From Ryuthela nishihirai (lineage: Eukaryota > Arthropoda > Arachnida > Araneae > Heptathelidae), in contig JAWZYU010000120.1 in the NCBI GenBank assembly GCA_038380435.1, positions 372,001 to 436,000 of the forward strand: DNA of 64,000 nucleotides. Reading direction: 5' to 3'. Below the pieces are notes generated by a model that saw only the letters and a program-made list of their open reading frames with translations, did not search any database and was not told the DNA's origin. The translations under genes and the position numbers were made by a program. This document shows, piece by piece, positions 1-11,974 of the stretch; the stretch's first letter is position 1, and the number at the start of each line of letters is the position of its first letter.

Positions 1-1233
1 CAAGCGAAAAGCAATAGGAAGATTGGCAAACATCCATGCAGCATGTTAAAAAATTAATTACAAAAATGCATAAATAGAAAATGTAATATGTGTTTTACAG
101 TCTTGCACATTCTGGGAAATAAACAAAACCTTAATTATAAACGAAAATAAATATATGTTAATTTTAACAATATATAAAATATAATATATATAGCAAAAAT
201 CTCCTCATATTTGGTATCCTGAGTAAAAACACAATATGTATTCATGAAAAAATTAATTTTACTGACTGCAAAATATTTTCCTCCATAAAATGTTACCAAA
301 AAATCGAGTTTTGAGGAGAGATATATATATATACTCAGAATTGGAAGAATACGAAAATAGTTGTGTCAAGTAAACCTGATGATCGCTCTGAATGGTAGTA
401 GGATTATGTTCGTCTTACTTTCTACAGTTTTCTATAAAAAATAGTAAATTAGTATTATTTTTTTTTACTCTCTGAACGATGAAGAAAGAAAATCATGTAA
501 TCGAAATGGATGTGGGAATTTTAATCCTACATAATTAGTACTTGGTACGAAATAGCATTAAAAAGTAATTAATAAATTACTATTATAAAATGAGTATAAT
601 TTATATTATTCAGCAGATAGAAATATTTAAAAATTAATTTTCTAATTTTCAAATTTAAACTTTTTTTCGCTGTTTTTTGTTCTGAGAATGGAGAAACTGT
701 TCTAAATTATCAAAGTGCTCAGACACTTTCATGTTGTGTTCTACACTTCTCGTTTTTGAGAAATATTTATGTAATATAGTTCTTGAAATGTACAGAGTAT
801 TGGTCGTCAATTTAAGAATTTACCAGCAGTGCTGCTGGAGCCTTTATGATTTTACGCCCGTAGAAATTCTGTGAGGTTCGCGAGACTCAGCAGAAAGATA
901 ACAGAAACCATCCAGAACTTACCCAGGGCTTGAACCCAGGTCTTTCCAATCAGTATCCAAGAGTTCTATTCACTCGACCACGAGATTACCGAAGGTTATA
1001 ATAAAAAATTTACCAAACCTATAATTTTAAACATTTGTGAAATTTTATTTGTTTTCACAAATTTTTAAAGAGTATTTAAGATGAGCTAAAGTGCAGAGCA
1101 TGCTGTGAAATATTTCAACTTCAATTTTAAACCAATATTGTTTAGAATCGAGATTTGGATGAAATTGTTTGAGATTGTGGCATTTTTCTGTAAATAGGAC
1201 ATTCCATAAAATTTCCATTAATTTTAACTTCAA
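1..1233. repeat. Left arm of a large inverted repeat
   Basis: This segment is the reverse complement of 6143-7442. By eye the arms are about 97-98% identical over long stretches; position 1 pairs with 7442, so the arm may begin before the window. Two indels separate the arms: about 40 bp extra here near 560-600, and about 95 bp extra in the other arm near 6955-7050. A diverged tRNA-derived SINE-S relative lies inside at 818-1000 (-). The 62-residue open frame at 1045-1233 is duplicated exactly in the other arm and looks non-coding. Confidence 0.85.
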
Positions 1234-1239
1234 TTTTTT

Positions 1240-2160
1240 TCTAAGAGGTGAGCTAAAGGAGCACCAAATAAAAGAAATGTGGTTGAAGAAAATATTAACG
1301 GTAAGTTATGAAATGACCCTTAATCTTAAATAAAATAAAGAGAACAGAATTATTTTAATATCAACGGTTAACATTACAAATAAAATCGTGGTTATTGTAA
1401 CTAAATTGATTGGTGGAGATGGTTGCTAAAGTAGGTAGAAAAAATATCCTTTTTAATAATTAGTTTTAAATTTAATAATTATTAATAATTAAAAAAACAC
1501 TTTAACCTTCTAGTTTGAAAAAAATAAATAAACATATTTTTGAATATGATAACGAAAATTTTCTCAAAATTCGGAAAACAACACATTGAAGGGAATAAAA
1601 TCAATGATTACTTCTACTTGTATTTCTTCATAAAAGGTTCTAAATATGTCTTGTGAATCGTGATTCACTGCACAGCAAAGCATCATTGAGTCATATTCCG
1701 CATCATCTCTTGTTTAAAATTATTTTCCTTATTCAGAGAACTTACATTTCTGCTGAAGGTTCTCCTTCATAGACATTGCCCAATTCCTGTTCTAATCTTG
1801 TCCATTGAGGGTTTCCTTTAAGGCTTATTTTAGCCTTAAAAGCCTTTAGGCTGTAGCAAATTTTTTTATTTCTTTGGTGATGTAACTAAACACTCTAGTA
1901 TTGTTTTATAATATATTTTTTGAGTCATTCAAAGTAGGAATAAAAAGGTGAAAATATTTTAAATGTTACAAAAAAAGTTGAAAATGAATAACTTTTGGAA
2001 AAGGAATGAATATTAAACGTATTTGTTTTAAAATGCGAATCATAGACGAATAAAGATTTACTTGTTATATAAATGTTTGTCTATAGAGAAAAGAACAACA
2101 AGTATGATGCTCAATTTGGCGAACAACATACATACATACATACTAACATACAAAATCTTA
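1240..2160. other. Non-genic AT-rich loop sequence
   Basis: This is the left part of the spacer between the inverted arms. I see AT-rich sequence with no credible coding region and no recognised element up to LINE copy A. Confidence 0.5.
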
Positions 2161-2162
2161 AT

Positions 2163-4632
2163 TCAGCCATGGGCTACGAATGTCCAACCATAATGTGTAA
2201 TTTTCATTTCCAGACGTGTCTCTTTTGAGCTACAGCTGCTGCATTTCGCCACTCTAGGCCAATTCTAGTAAGGTCTTGTTTGACATTTGCTGCCCATCGC
2301 ATCGCACGTCTCCCACTTTTTCTGATACTGTTAGGTACACTGTTCATAATCCTTTTTGCCAATATGCAGCTATACATACGAGCAACATGGCCAAACCAAC
2401 GCAGTCTCTCTCTGCACAATACGCTGTTCAAAGGTGGTTGATGACTCCTTCTTCTAACCTCGTCATTACTTACAAAGTCAAACGACATAATGCCCAAGAT
2501 ATTGCAGAAAAATGTAGAATCACGGGCATCAAGTTTCTTGTTATCCTGCTTACAAAGGGTTCATCTTTGGCTACCATAACTAACATGAGAAAGAAAATAA
2601 TCTATTATACTGCCTAATTTTAGTCTTTAGGCTAATACGCCTATTTATCCATACTCTCATATAGATTCTTAAAAGTCCCAGCGGCAATTCCTATTCTTCT
2701 ATTTATCTCACTCCGCACGTCAGCAGTATCTATTAGCTCCCACGATAATTAAACTCAGACACTTGCTTAATAGTACAGCCATTCAAAGCAACTGAAGCAC
2801 TCTCTGCCTGACCAATTTTCATCACTAGTTTTTTTCTCTGTTTGTCACCAAACCTACTCTATTACCAGTCTCATCAACAGCCCTAATGAACAGATTCATC
2901 TCATCAACATCAGTAGCCAACAGGACCAAATCATCTGCATAATCTAAATAAGAAATTTTGAAACCTCTGGACCATTTAAGACCAAAATATCAATAACTAA
3001 ACTAAAGAGTAAAGAAGACAAAATGCACACTTGTCTAACTCCACTAGCAATGCTAAACCAATCGAGCAAGACGTACCAACTCTCAAACACGACTCAGTGT
3101 TTTTATAGAGAGCTCTCATTAAACTAATTTACTTATCAGGTATTCCATATGATCTAACAATTAACCACAGATTATGTCGATGAACAGAGTCAAAAGCCTT
3201 TTTGAAATCTGTAACCTTTATAACATTTATAACCATAGGTTTCTAAAATTCTAAACATTTCTCAAGAATCAGTCTAAGTGAAAATATTTGATCAATACAT
3301 CCCCTACCACTTCTGAATCCACACTGATCATCACGCAATTGTCCATTCACAAAATTCTTAATTCAATTAAGTATAATCATGCAAATAACTTTACCTGGAA
3401 CAGAAAGTAAACTAATTCCCATATAATTATCACAAGAACTACGATCATATTTTTTAAAAATTGGGACAATGATAGCTCTAATAAAATCCTTAGGAACAAC
3501 ACCTTTACCATAAAAAATATTCAAAATTTCAGTCAGCCATGTCACAAAACAAATGTCCCCAGCTCTAAGAATTTCAGTGGTGATTTCGTCCACCCCTGGG
3601 GATTTATGCAGTTTTAATTTAGAGATAATGAGATATAGGGTCATCATAAAAGCCAGTAATGCATCTATCCTCATTAAAAAAAGTGAGAGTAGAAATAATC
3701 ACATTATTTAGAACATCTCTTAAATGTTCAGCCTACATAGCCATCACAGAATCCTCAATTTTAATCACCTTGCCATATTTATCCCTCAGTCCCTGTGTAC
3801 CTGTCTGTTTCTTCCTACATAAAACATTAACAATCTGGTATAACCCCCTGCTGTTGTACTGTCTAACTGCTTCCTCTGCTTTGTCAGCCAAGATATCAAG
3901 TCAAAGATTCTCATTAGCTGTTAACTGATATTTTATGTGTTCATTTAGCTCGTTGTAATGCCTTATGTTAGGACTAGTAGGGTGTTGATTCATATTAATG
4001 TTGCACTTCCTTCTTTCGGAAATAAGATTCATAGCCTAATCACTCAAATAATTTTGTTTCCCCTGTTCCCTTTTACCCAAAAAAGTACTGTTGGCTTCAA
4101 GAAAAGCCTGTTGAGACTGATCTCATTCTTTATCAACTTCAGCAATAAGCAAACCATGATTGTCATAATGACTAAGTAGCCTATCATGGTATGCTTTGGC
4201 TCTATCTGAATCGTTCAGACCTTCAGTGTTGAAGGTGATTTTCTTAATCTTAGCATAAAATTTCTTAAGCTTCAGATGCAAGACATTTTTGACCAGGTAA
4301 TGATCAGACCCAATTTCAGCCTTCTGTATGATCATCTGACCAGGTAATCGTCAAACCAATTTCGGCTCACTTTATGATCATTCCTAACTGAACTTCATTT
4401 AACTGAGAGTGGACAACAGCAGGGGGTTGTAGCAGATTGTTAATTTTTTTATGGGAAGAAACAGACAGGTACACAGGGATTGAGGGATAAATATGGCAAG
4501 GTGGTTCAAGGTGAGGATTCTGTGATGGCTAGGTGGGCTGAGCATTTCAGTTAAAATGAATTTATTTAGGAATGAAGCTTACTACATTCCTAACTGAACT
4601 AGCCCATTTGCTGTTAATTAAAATATAATTAT
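2163..4632 (-). mobile_element. LINE-1X copy A, degraded and rearranged
   Basis: Read on the minus strand, this copy runs from the endonuclease end of the ORF through the reverse transcriptase to the 3' end. Recognisable pieces are the C-terminal RWFGHVARM segment (2204-2497), the LHKSPGVDEITTEILRAG motif and the SSCDNYMGISLLSVPGKV motif (3363-3674), and a GSDHYLV endonuclease remnant (4123-4335). Many stops and indels make it inactive. At 4335-4590 the order is scrambled: a short tandem duplication is followed by a piece in opposite orientation (4405-4553) before the LINE resumes at about 4589. The 3' end (CAGCCATGGGCTACG in plus sense) has no (TCA)n tail, unlike younger copies. Confidence 0.85.
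4405..4553 (+). mobile_element. Inverted LINE-1X fragment inside copy A
   Basis: This stretch reads as LINE sequence in plus orientation (GATTCTGTGATGGCTAGGTG and neighbours) and is the reverse complement of roughly 3700-3860 in the same copy. It interrupts copy A, which is otherwise on the minus strand. Confidence 0.7.
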
Positions 4633-4834
4633 TTTTTTGCGGATAATATAATTGTGTAAGAATTTTGTCAACTATACAAAAAGCGGTTAATTGCAATAGA
4701 TTTTTTTAAAACTTCAACCGTTAATTTATATTTACCTAGTTTTTTTTTTGTAAAAATTTAGATTCAAAGGGAACTTTGAATGTGGCTTTCATTTCACAGA
4801 ACACAGGAAATGCCAGCTACTTTCTAATTACCTA

Positions 4835-5100
4835 CCTATTGCTTTTCGTTTGGTATTTATTGGGTTGTCGGATTGTTGATTTGTAAAAATACTTGTTACA
4901 TCATATCTTTCAAATGCGATGGAGAAACTTAATGATTTAGGTGTCAAATGAAAGTTTATGAGGCGTGGCGTGTCATATAGGCTATCAGAAATTGACCCCC
5001 CCCCAAGTTTACTTCGGACCTAAAAAAGGGAAAATCGGAAAACTATTCTTCCGCTCTATTCCAGAATGCGGGTGCCGAAAGTAACAATCTATATGTCACC
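4835..5100. repeat. Diverged copy of the sequence around 7425-7690
   Basis: The stretch from CTATTGCTTTTCGTTTGG onward parallels the end of the right inverted arm and its flank (CTATTGCTTTTCGCTTG at 7426-7442, then the CATATCTTTCAAACGCG motif). Identity is moderate, so this is an older copy of the same repeat. Confidence 0.55.
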
Positions 5101-5117
5101 GGCAAAGTTTGAAATCC

Positions 5118-5868
5118 GGCATTCTATAGAATGCCTAGGCATTGTATATAATGCCTAAAACTAGCCGGCAATGTATGAAACGATTCATATTTCACACATT
5201 TCCTAGGCATTCTATAGAATGCCAAAAGGCAAATCGGCAAAGTATAAAATACTCCCGGCAGTGATGTTTAATGTCGCAATGCGAGTCACGTGACTCTCGA
5301 CGCTCGCTTCAAACAGAGAGCCAGAGCACTCAGTCCAATTCGAACTGATCAGTAAATGTTCCCCTGTGTCTCCTATAGGCTCAGCCTGATTGCCAGATCC
5401 GCCAGTCCCTAGTTTCCGTAAAAAAGAGCGCCGTAGTTGGTCGCCTCATTAAGCCCTTACCTTCTTCACGGCAATCCAAGAAAATGCCTTCTGTTGTGAC
5501 ATCTGGAAAACAAAGAGCATTACGCCTTTTTTCTTTCTTCTTCGACGACTTCCCACATATCTTTTTCTCTGAAAATAATAAATATGTAAAGTATAATTAT
5601 ATTAAGTGCTCTTTATCAATCACAGTAACTAATACAATAAAATAATTAAACATTACTAAATGAATTCTTATTAAAAAAAAAACGGGCCCCCAAGCTTTCA
5701 TTTGATACATAGTTTGTTACAATCCACACTCGTGTTCAGGAGATATAATATAGAACAATCGTTTTTATATTTGTCTCCGTTCTAGGAGGAGGAACTGCGC
5801 GTCAGAAGCATTCGTTTGATGTATATGTTACCGGCAATGTATGAAAAGCCGGCATTCTATAGAATACC
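5118..5868. repeat. Cluster of short palindromes
   Basis: The perfect 18-nt palindrome GGCATTCTATAGAATGCC occurs at 5118-5135 and 5206-5223. A close relative lies at 5138-5155 (GGCATTGTATATAATGCC) and a decayed one at 5851-5868. Around them the pieces CCGGCAATGTATGAAA and TTTCCTAGGCATT recur. The rest of the interval is non-genic. Each palindrome could fold into a small hairpin or act as a dyad binding site. Confidence 0.8.
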
Positions 5869-6142
5869 CGGCGTTTTTAGGAAATGTATGAAATATGAGA
5901 ATTATCACATACTTTCCCTAGGCATTAATGCATTTAAATAATTAACGGTTACTACTATTAATACGGAACACAAAACAATCAGACCGAATAAAGACAAAAC
6001 AATTTCAGTCATAATTATGGTTAAACGTAGTAGAAAGTGACCGAAAACAAGCCGTTTGAACAACACTAAACAGAAAGTAAAATATTTTGATTATAACGCA
6101 TAAAACATAAAATCGAATCAAAATAAAAGGTGAGAAAATGAG

Positions 6143-7442
6143 TTAAAATTGAAGTTAAAATTAATGGAAATTTTATGGAATGTCTTATTTACAGAAAAAT
6201 GCCACAATCTCAAACAATTTCATCCAAATCTCGATTCTAAACAATATTGGTTTAAAATTGAAGTTGAAATATTTCACAGCATGCTCTGCACTTTAGCTCA
6301 TCTTAAATACTCTTTAAAAATTTGTGAAAACAAATAAAATTTCACAAATGTTTAAAATTATAGGTTTGGTAAATTTTTTATTATAACCTTCGGTAATCTC
6401 GTGGTCGAGTGAATAGCACTCTTGGATACTGATTGGAAAGACCTGGGTTCAAGCCCTGGGTAAGTTCTGGATGGTTTCTGTTATCTTTCTGCTAAGTCTC
6501 GCGAACCTCACAGAATTTCTACGGGCGTAAAATCATAAAGGCTCCAGCAGCACTGCTCGTAAATTCTTAAATTGACGACCAATACTCTGTACATTTCAAG
6601 AACTATATTACATAAATATTTCTCAAAAACGAGAAGTGTAGAACACAACATGAAAGTGTCTGAGCACTTTGATAATTTAGAACAGTTTCTCCATTCTCAG
6701 AACAAAAAACAGCGAAAAAAAGTTTAAATTTGAAAATTAGAAAATTAATTTTTAAATATTTCTATCTGCTGAATAATATAAATTATACTATTTCGTACCA
6801 AGTACTAATTATGTAGGATTAAAATTCCCACATCCATTTCGATTACATGATTTTCTTTCTTCATCGTTCAGAGAGTAAAAAAAAATAATACTAATTTACT
6901 ATTTTTTATAGAAAACTGTAGAAAGTAAGACGAACATAATCCTACTACCATTTTAGGTACGTTGCACAACATAAAGTTTAAATCCAGCCCTGAGTAGAAA
7001 AAGGCATTTTTTACAAAAAGTAAACAACATATCAATTTATCCCCTTTTGATTCAGAGCGATCATCAGGTTTACTTGAAACAACTATTTTCGTATTCTTCC
7101 AATTCTGAGTATATATATATATCTCTCCTCAAAACTCGATTTTTTTGGTAACATTTTATGGAGGAAAATATTTTGCAGTCAGTAAAATTAATTTTTTCAT
7201 GAATACATATTGTGTTTTTACTCAGGATACCAAATATGAGGAGATTTTTGCTATATATATTATATTTTATATATTGTTAAAATTAACATATATTTATTTT
7301 CGTTTATAATTAAGGTTTTGTTTATTTCCCAGAATGTGCAAGACTGTAAAACACATATTACATTTTCTATTTATGCATTTTTGTAATTAATTTTTTAACA
7401 TGCTGCATGGATGTTTGCCAATCTTCCTATTGCTTTTCGCTT
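6143..7442. repeat. Right arm of the large inverted repeat
   Basis: Reverse complement of 1-1233. It includes a diverged tRNA-derived SINE-S relative at 6388-6560 (+), with a B-box-like GGGTTCAAGCCC and a downstream TCTGCTAAG segment equivalent to TCTGCTGAG of SINE-S. Relative to the left arm it carries about 95 extra bp near 6955-7050. Confidence 0.85.
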
Positions 7443-7479
7443 GTGTTTATCTGTTTGTGGATTTATCAAAACAGTTGTT

Positions 7480-8430
7480 CTACCATATCTTTCAAACGCG
7501 ACTGACAAACTTCATGACTTATATTTTCATGTGCAAAATGTAACATTATTATGCATGGAGTGTCAGAGATTATAATGAATTCACCACCCTCGCTTTCTTT
7601 CCCGTTAAAAAAGACAGAAATGTGAAAACGAGTGTTCTACTATATCTTGAGAACGCGAGTGCCAAAAGTAAAAATCTATGCGTTAAATGAAAGCTTGTGT
7701 CGCAGGAATGTAATAGTCCATACCCAATTGACCCTCCGTGCTTTCTTCTTCCTTAAAAAGTGGCAAAAATTAAAATAATTTTTCCCACTTTTTAAGGATT
7801 GAAGGGCCGAGGATAAACAAATCATGCGTCGAATGAAAGTTTCTGACATGGGGCATTTACTCCCTGTTTCTTGCCCTCTAAGAAAAGGCCAAAAAGGAAA
7901 CAATTATTCCGCTATAACGACGGAATGAAATGGCCGAAAATAACTAGGTATGAGTCAAATGCAAGGTTTTACAGGTGAGGTATGTTAAATAAAATAAATT
8001 AATACTCCCTCAAGCAGCTGCTTGCCACAGAGGTCTGACAGGAGCCTGTCAGTTTATATGCCAAAGTAGCAGGTCTGAGAGGATGGCAAGACCTGAGCAG
8101 AAAAACAACACGCACAATCATGCCTTACCCGGGGCTCGAACCCAGGTCCCTTAGATCAGTAGCCAAGCGCGTTAACCACTCGGCCATGGGAACAGGTTAA
8201 TAAAAATTCGAGATCTCTTCTTCTCCCTCTAAATAAGGAAATAATGAAAAGCAGCGCCTAGAATTACGAGTTGTGTTAAGTAAAAGCTCATATGAGGAAT
8301 ATCGTAAATTGTTTCGAATTTCATCTCCCTTATCACCAGAAAAAGTGGCGGATTTTCGCGGAGGTGTACCTTAACGGAGTTATATCTCAAATTAAAATGT
8401 GTGACACCTCATAGGTCATGGACTTCCTTA
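7480..8430. repeat. Degenerate tandem repeat, unit about 150 bp
   Basis: Elements such as AACGCGAGTGCCAAAAGTAA, AAATGAAAGCTTGTGTCGC, a CCCAATTGACCCTCC block and a CCTTAAAAAGTGGCAAAAA block recur in the same order at roughly 150-bp spacing with heavy divergence. A SINE-S copy splits the array at 8001-8192. Confidence 0.5.
8001..8192 (-). mobile_element. SINE-S (tRNA-derived) copy
   Basis: Read on the minus strand it begins with a tRNA-like head (GGCCGAGTGGTTAACGCGC A-box region and GGGTTCGAGCCCC B box). The SINE body follows (TCTGCTCAGG, AAACTGACAGGCTCCTGTCA), and it ends with the CAAGCAGCTGCTTG palindrome followed by GAGGGAG. It looks nearly full length. Confidence 0.9.
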
Positions 8431-9790
8431 AACAGGACTTTAGACACAGGTTGAAGAGAAATGTGGTCGAAGTGTATGAGCCATTTATGTAAAATTCTGC
8501 AGATAAATATTTCAGTGACAAAAATCAAACAAATAAATAAATTGAAAAAATATATATATATCACCCCATATTCGCCCTACATAATACAAAATAAAACTAA
8601 AGCGAATCGATGCTTCAGTCAGCTACATTGAGAATTATTTCCGCTAACCTTCATTGTGCCTCTGTGAAAAAGATCCGGCGAATGGTATATTAAATAGTAC
8701 CCCGTGTGTAGGAGAGCATAATTTGTCGCGTTAAAAAACACGCTATTTTGTCTTAAAGGAAGACGTCCATTTGTCTCGTAGCAGCAGTCTATTGGATCTC
8801 CTTCCCCAACAGACTGTGGTGTCTTTGTGACCTAGCCATTTATCCAGTTTTGTGCAGAAAAAAGGCATTTTAGTGGTAAACCAATGCAATAAGAACGAGT
8901 TAGGAAAACTGATGTGATATTTGGTATTTCTAGTGATTAACTGACAGAGCAGTTAGGGACCTCTACCGCTGTTCCAAAGAAATACTTTATTATGTTAGTT
9001 TTATTTCAAGCAGTATTAAGTTCAACTTGACTATGGTCTGAATAGGGTATATCTATACAGGATAAGGCTTGTGAATCGGTTGGGTTTTTTACTTCTGAGG
9101 AATAATTTTCTCACAGAAAAGAAAACGGAGTTAGTAAGTTATCTCCCGCACAGCTCAGACACTAAAACTTGATAGCACAAAGAGATCATGAGCCATATGA
9201 GCTATCGAATAACTTCCAAAAATATTTGGGCGTAGGTGATACTGGAAAAGGTGTTGAAATGGATGATGAAATCATGAGAAAGAGAAACAACTGTTGAATA
9301 GAACAGAAAAGTAATGGAAGTAATGAAATTTGGAGGACAGCAATAAAAAATACAGAAATTTAATTTTATTGGATAGAAGTAAAATATCCCAGCAAAATAA
9401 TAAAAAATATCAATGACATGTGAATAAAAAAATTAATTATTATATCAGTAAAAATTTATAATTCCGAACCGGATATTAAAATATAAATAATTTTTAAACC
9501 ATGCATTTAACAGAAAAAGTAACTGAAGATAAATTAAGGACAGTAATCGATATTATTTAAACTCGATTTACAGCAAAATTATTTCAGTAGACTTATGGGG
9601 TGTGGTGAAAATTAACTTTAAATTTTAAGTTTGCAAATTACTTTTCAAATTTAGAGTTTCATATTTCTACATTTTGCTGTAATTCTTTCTATCCCACTTT
9701 ATTGGTAAAGAGCATTATGAAATATCGTTTCTCGTCATTAGTGTAGAAAAAGAATTCTTTTTCTTCCTTTTGTCGAAACGAATTGATTCA
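8431..9790. other. No recognised feature
   Basis: AT-rich sequence without a credible ORF, RNA gene or repeat that I can match inside the window. Confidence 0.5.
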
Positions 9791-9796
9791 TTTTCT

Positions 9797-9872
9797 TATA
9801 TTTGTATCCATACACAAAGACTACAGAAAAAGAAATTTTAGAAGCATTACACTACTTTCGTTTTGTATTTAA
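9797..9872 (+). repeat. Left member of a ~75-bp inverted pair
   Basis: Contains CCATACACAAAGACTACAGA, then a GAAGCATTACACTACTTTCG block. It is nearly the reverse complement of 10938-11012. The pair could be terminal repeats of a ~1.2 kb non-autonomous element, but no transposase is visible between them. Confidence 0.6.
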
Positions 9873-10552
9873 CAAGTGGTGCGAAAAAATAAGGTTTCCA
9901 GTGGCAGGAATGATTAGAAAGTTGTTTATTGCAATCCTTGCAACTCCGTTTCCTGGAAAAAATGATGTAATGAAAATGGTCAATATCAAACCCTGGATTT
10001 TATGTTTTGTATTTTAAACACTAGCTTAGTTGTCATTTCCTAAAACCATCAATTACGTTTTCAGAATAGGAGCCAAAAATCTAAATTAGCAGCAAAATCC
10101 GTCATTTCAAATTCCCTCTAATATCTTGAAGTGGCGACTCTTACTGCTGAACTTCAAGTATCTTGCATAAAATATTAGCTTAAAAGAAATTATTGTCTTC
10201 TTTGCTATTTAAGAGTATTGTCCAAGCTTTACGCCTGTCTCTTAGAAAACAGATTTTTATGAAAACAGAAAAAAATTCTTTAAAACTTACCCTTAAAAAT
10301 CTTCTTACTTCTCTCGAATCGTCGAGAGAAAACAAACATGATTATCGCCAAAATTATATAAATGGAGACGTTGATTAATTCCATGATTACAAGAAGTATC
10401 GCAGTACTAAAATATTCTAAGGCTCTCCTCTTAAACTGGAAATTTCGGTGTACAATCAATTCAGTCTCTAATCTTAAACATGAAATTAAGCGACTAACTT
10501 CGACAAGAATCCGAAATCTCAGAATTCAATGGCCGGTATCGTGACGTCAGTA

Positions 10553-10800
10553 ATCCAAGTGTTTAGTCAGTAGCTTAACGAATCATAGGTCAATAGGTGG
10601 ACAGAAATTTCGCTATTGTTCACCTTTTGTCGTGACATCATTGATGGGAGTAGTGGTCAGTGCCTCGGGCATAAAGTTAGAATAAAAGAGTCATTTGGCA
10701 CAAAGTCACTACAATACAAGAGGACAATACCGGTTATATGGAAGGGGGTAAGTTGAGTGTTGGACTTTGCTCCTCAATGGAACTTGCAGTAAAATTACAG
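10553..10800 (+). repeat. Repeat R3, partial copy
   Basis: Matches the start of the longer R3 copies at 10850-11540 and 20405-20970: a GTAGCTTAACGAATCATAGG block, a TGACATCATTGATGGGAGTAG block, then the pattern GTAAGTTGAGTGTTGGACTT. It breaks off after about 250 bp. Confidence 0.65.
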
Positions 10801-10849
10801 CTTATCCCATATGTCAATAATGTCAAAATCTCAGTAATCCGTTAGTATA

Positions 10850-11540
10850 ATCAGTAGTTTAACCAATCGTAGGTGAAAAGTTTTACAGAGCTGCGAATTT
10901 ACGAACGGTAAAGATTGTGGAATATGGAAATAAGGTTAAATGCAAAACGAAAGTAGTGTAATTGCTTCTAAAAATTCTTTTTCTGTAGTCTTTGTGTGTG
11001 GATGCAAATATATTGTTCCATATATCCGGTATTGGTCACCTTTTGTCTTTGCGATTAGTCATCATTGATGTAAGTATTGGTCATTGCCTCGGGCACAACT
11101 TCTGAATTCAAGATTTATTTGAGGAAAACTTTCTACAATAGAAGCACCGAACCGGATATGCAAAAAAGGGTAAGATGAGAGTGGGACTTGGTGCCTCGCT
11201 GGATCTTGCCTATCACTACTAAAGGGTGCTTTTGCCCAATATTGGTCTCTACTTTCTCTAGGACAGCTTCCCCTCCCCCCAATTTTTATTTATATATCCT
11301 GGCTTAATACAACATATAACGTACCCATTTTTTACGTGCTCAAAATTTTCTCTCACACTTAATATCATATCTGTTTAATACGACTTTATGAGATAAAATA
11401 TACGATTGAAAATGTGGTGTAGAAGTATCTTAAATATAAATACTATTGACTTTAGTTAAATTCCAGTATATGTATCTTTTTACTGGAACAGGAAACTCAT
11501 ATATCCTTCGTAATAACATAAAATTATGCTATATTCCAAA
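10850..11540 (+). repeat. Repeat R3 copy, interrupted
   Basis: Aligned by eye with 20405-20970 over about 570 bp, ending in the shared block TTTTTACTGGAACAGGAAAC. About 115 bp at roughly 10905-11025, holding the right member of the 75-bp inverted pair, is absent from the other copy and is therefore an insertion. Confidence 0.65.
10938..11012 (-). repeat. Right member of the ~75-bp inverted pair
   Basis: Near-perfect reverse complement of 9797-9872. It lies within a stretch inserted into an R3 repeat. Confidence 0.6.
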
Positions 11541-11660
11541 ATGTCCCATGATATTTTCCCCTAGAAACGAGTTCACAATTACTTCTCAATTTATATATAT
11601 ATATCAAATACTGTAACACACATTTTCAAGGTATACGATAGTATACGGCGCATATCTATT

Positions 11661-11974
11661 CCCAGCTGTGTCAACGTTGAGATTAGCTACACAAACTCCT
11701 TGCCCTGCCCACGGTTAGTATGGGAACTTCAAAAGTCCATCGTACTTTATATGGCATGTACAGCCATCGCACCATATATGGAAGAGCCATTGCATGTGCA
11801 CGTTAAAGAACACACTGGATGGCCCTGATGGGAGGCTACCATCTGTCTCCCAACAGCTTTTCCAATGGGTACCCTTACCCATCCTTCTCTGATCCTTCGG
11901 GGTCCTTATGACCTGGTAATTTAACCCATTGTGGGCAAAAAAATGCCGCTCCGAGGTAAAAGAACCCAACCGAA
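11661..11974 (+). mobile_element. SINE-G copy, head decayed
   Basis: The body segments are clear: GTGCACGTTAAAGAACACAC, TGGGAGGCTACCATCTGTCT, CCAACAGCTTTTCCA, TTCGGGGTCCTTATGACCTG, and the 3' block TGCCGCTCCGAGGTAAAA. The tRNA-like head is missing or unrecognisable upstream. Confidence 0.85.

Noticed and set aside
1045..6337. Identical 62-residue ORFs at 1045-1233 and 6149-6337
   Set aside because: They are identical only because they lie in the two inverted arms; no start context, domain or other copy supports coding.
1..7442. Polinton/Maverick-type giant transposon with long terminal repeats
   Set aside because: The loop is only 4.9 kb and holds a LINE and palindromes; no polymerase, integrase or capsid-like gene is present.
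9802..10544. Three consecutive short plus-strand ORFs (71, 61 and 60 residues)
   Set aside because: No similarity to known proteins, low-complexity AT-driven composition, and the first begins inside the inverted 75-bp repeat.
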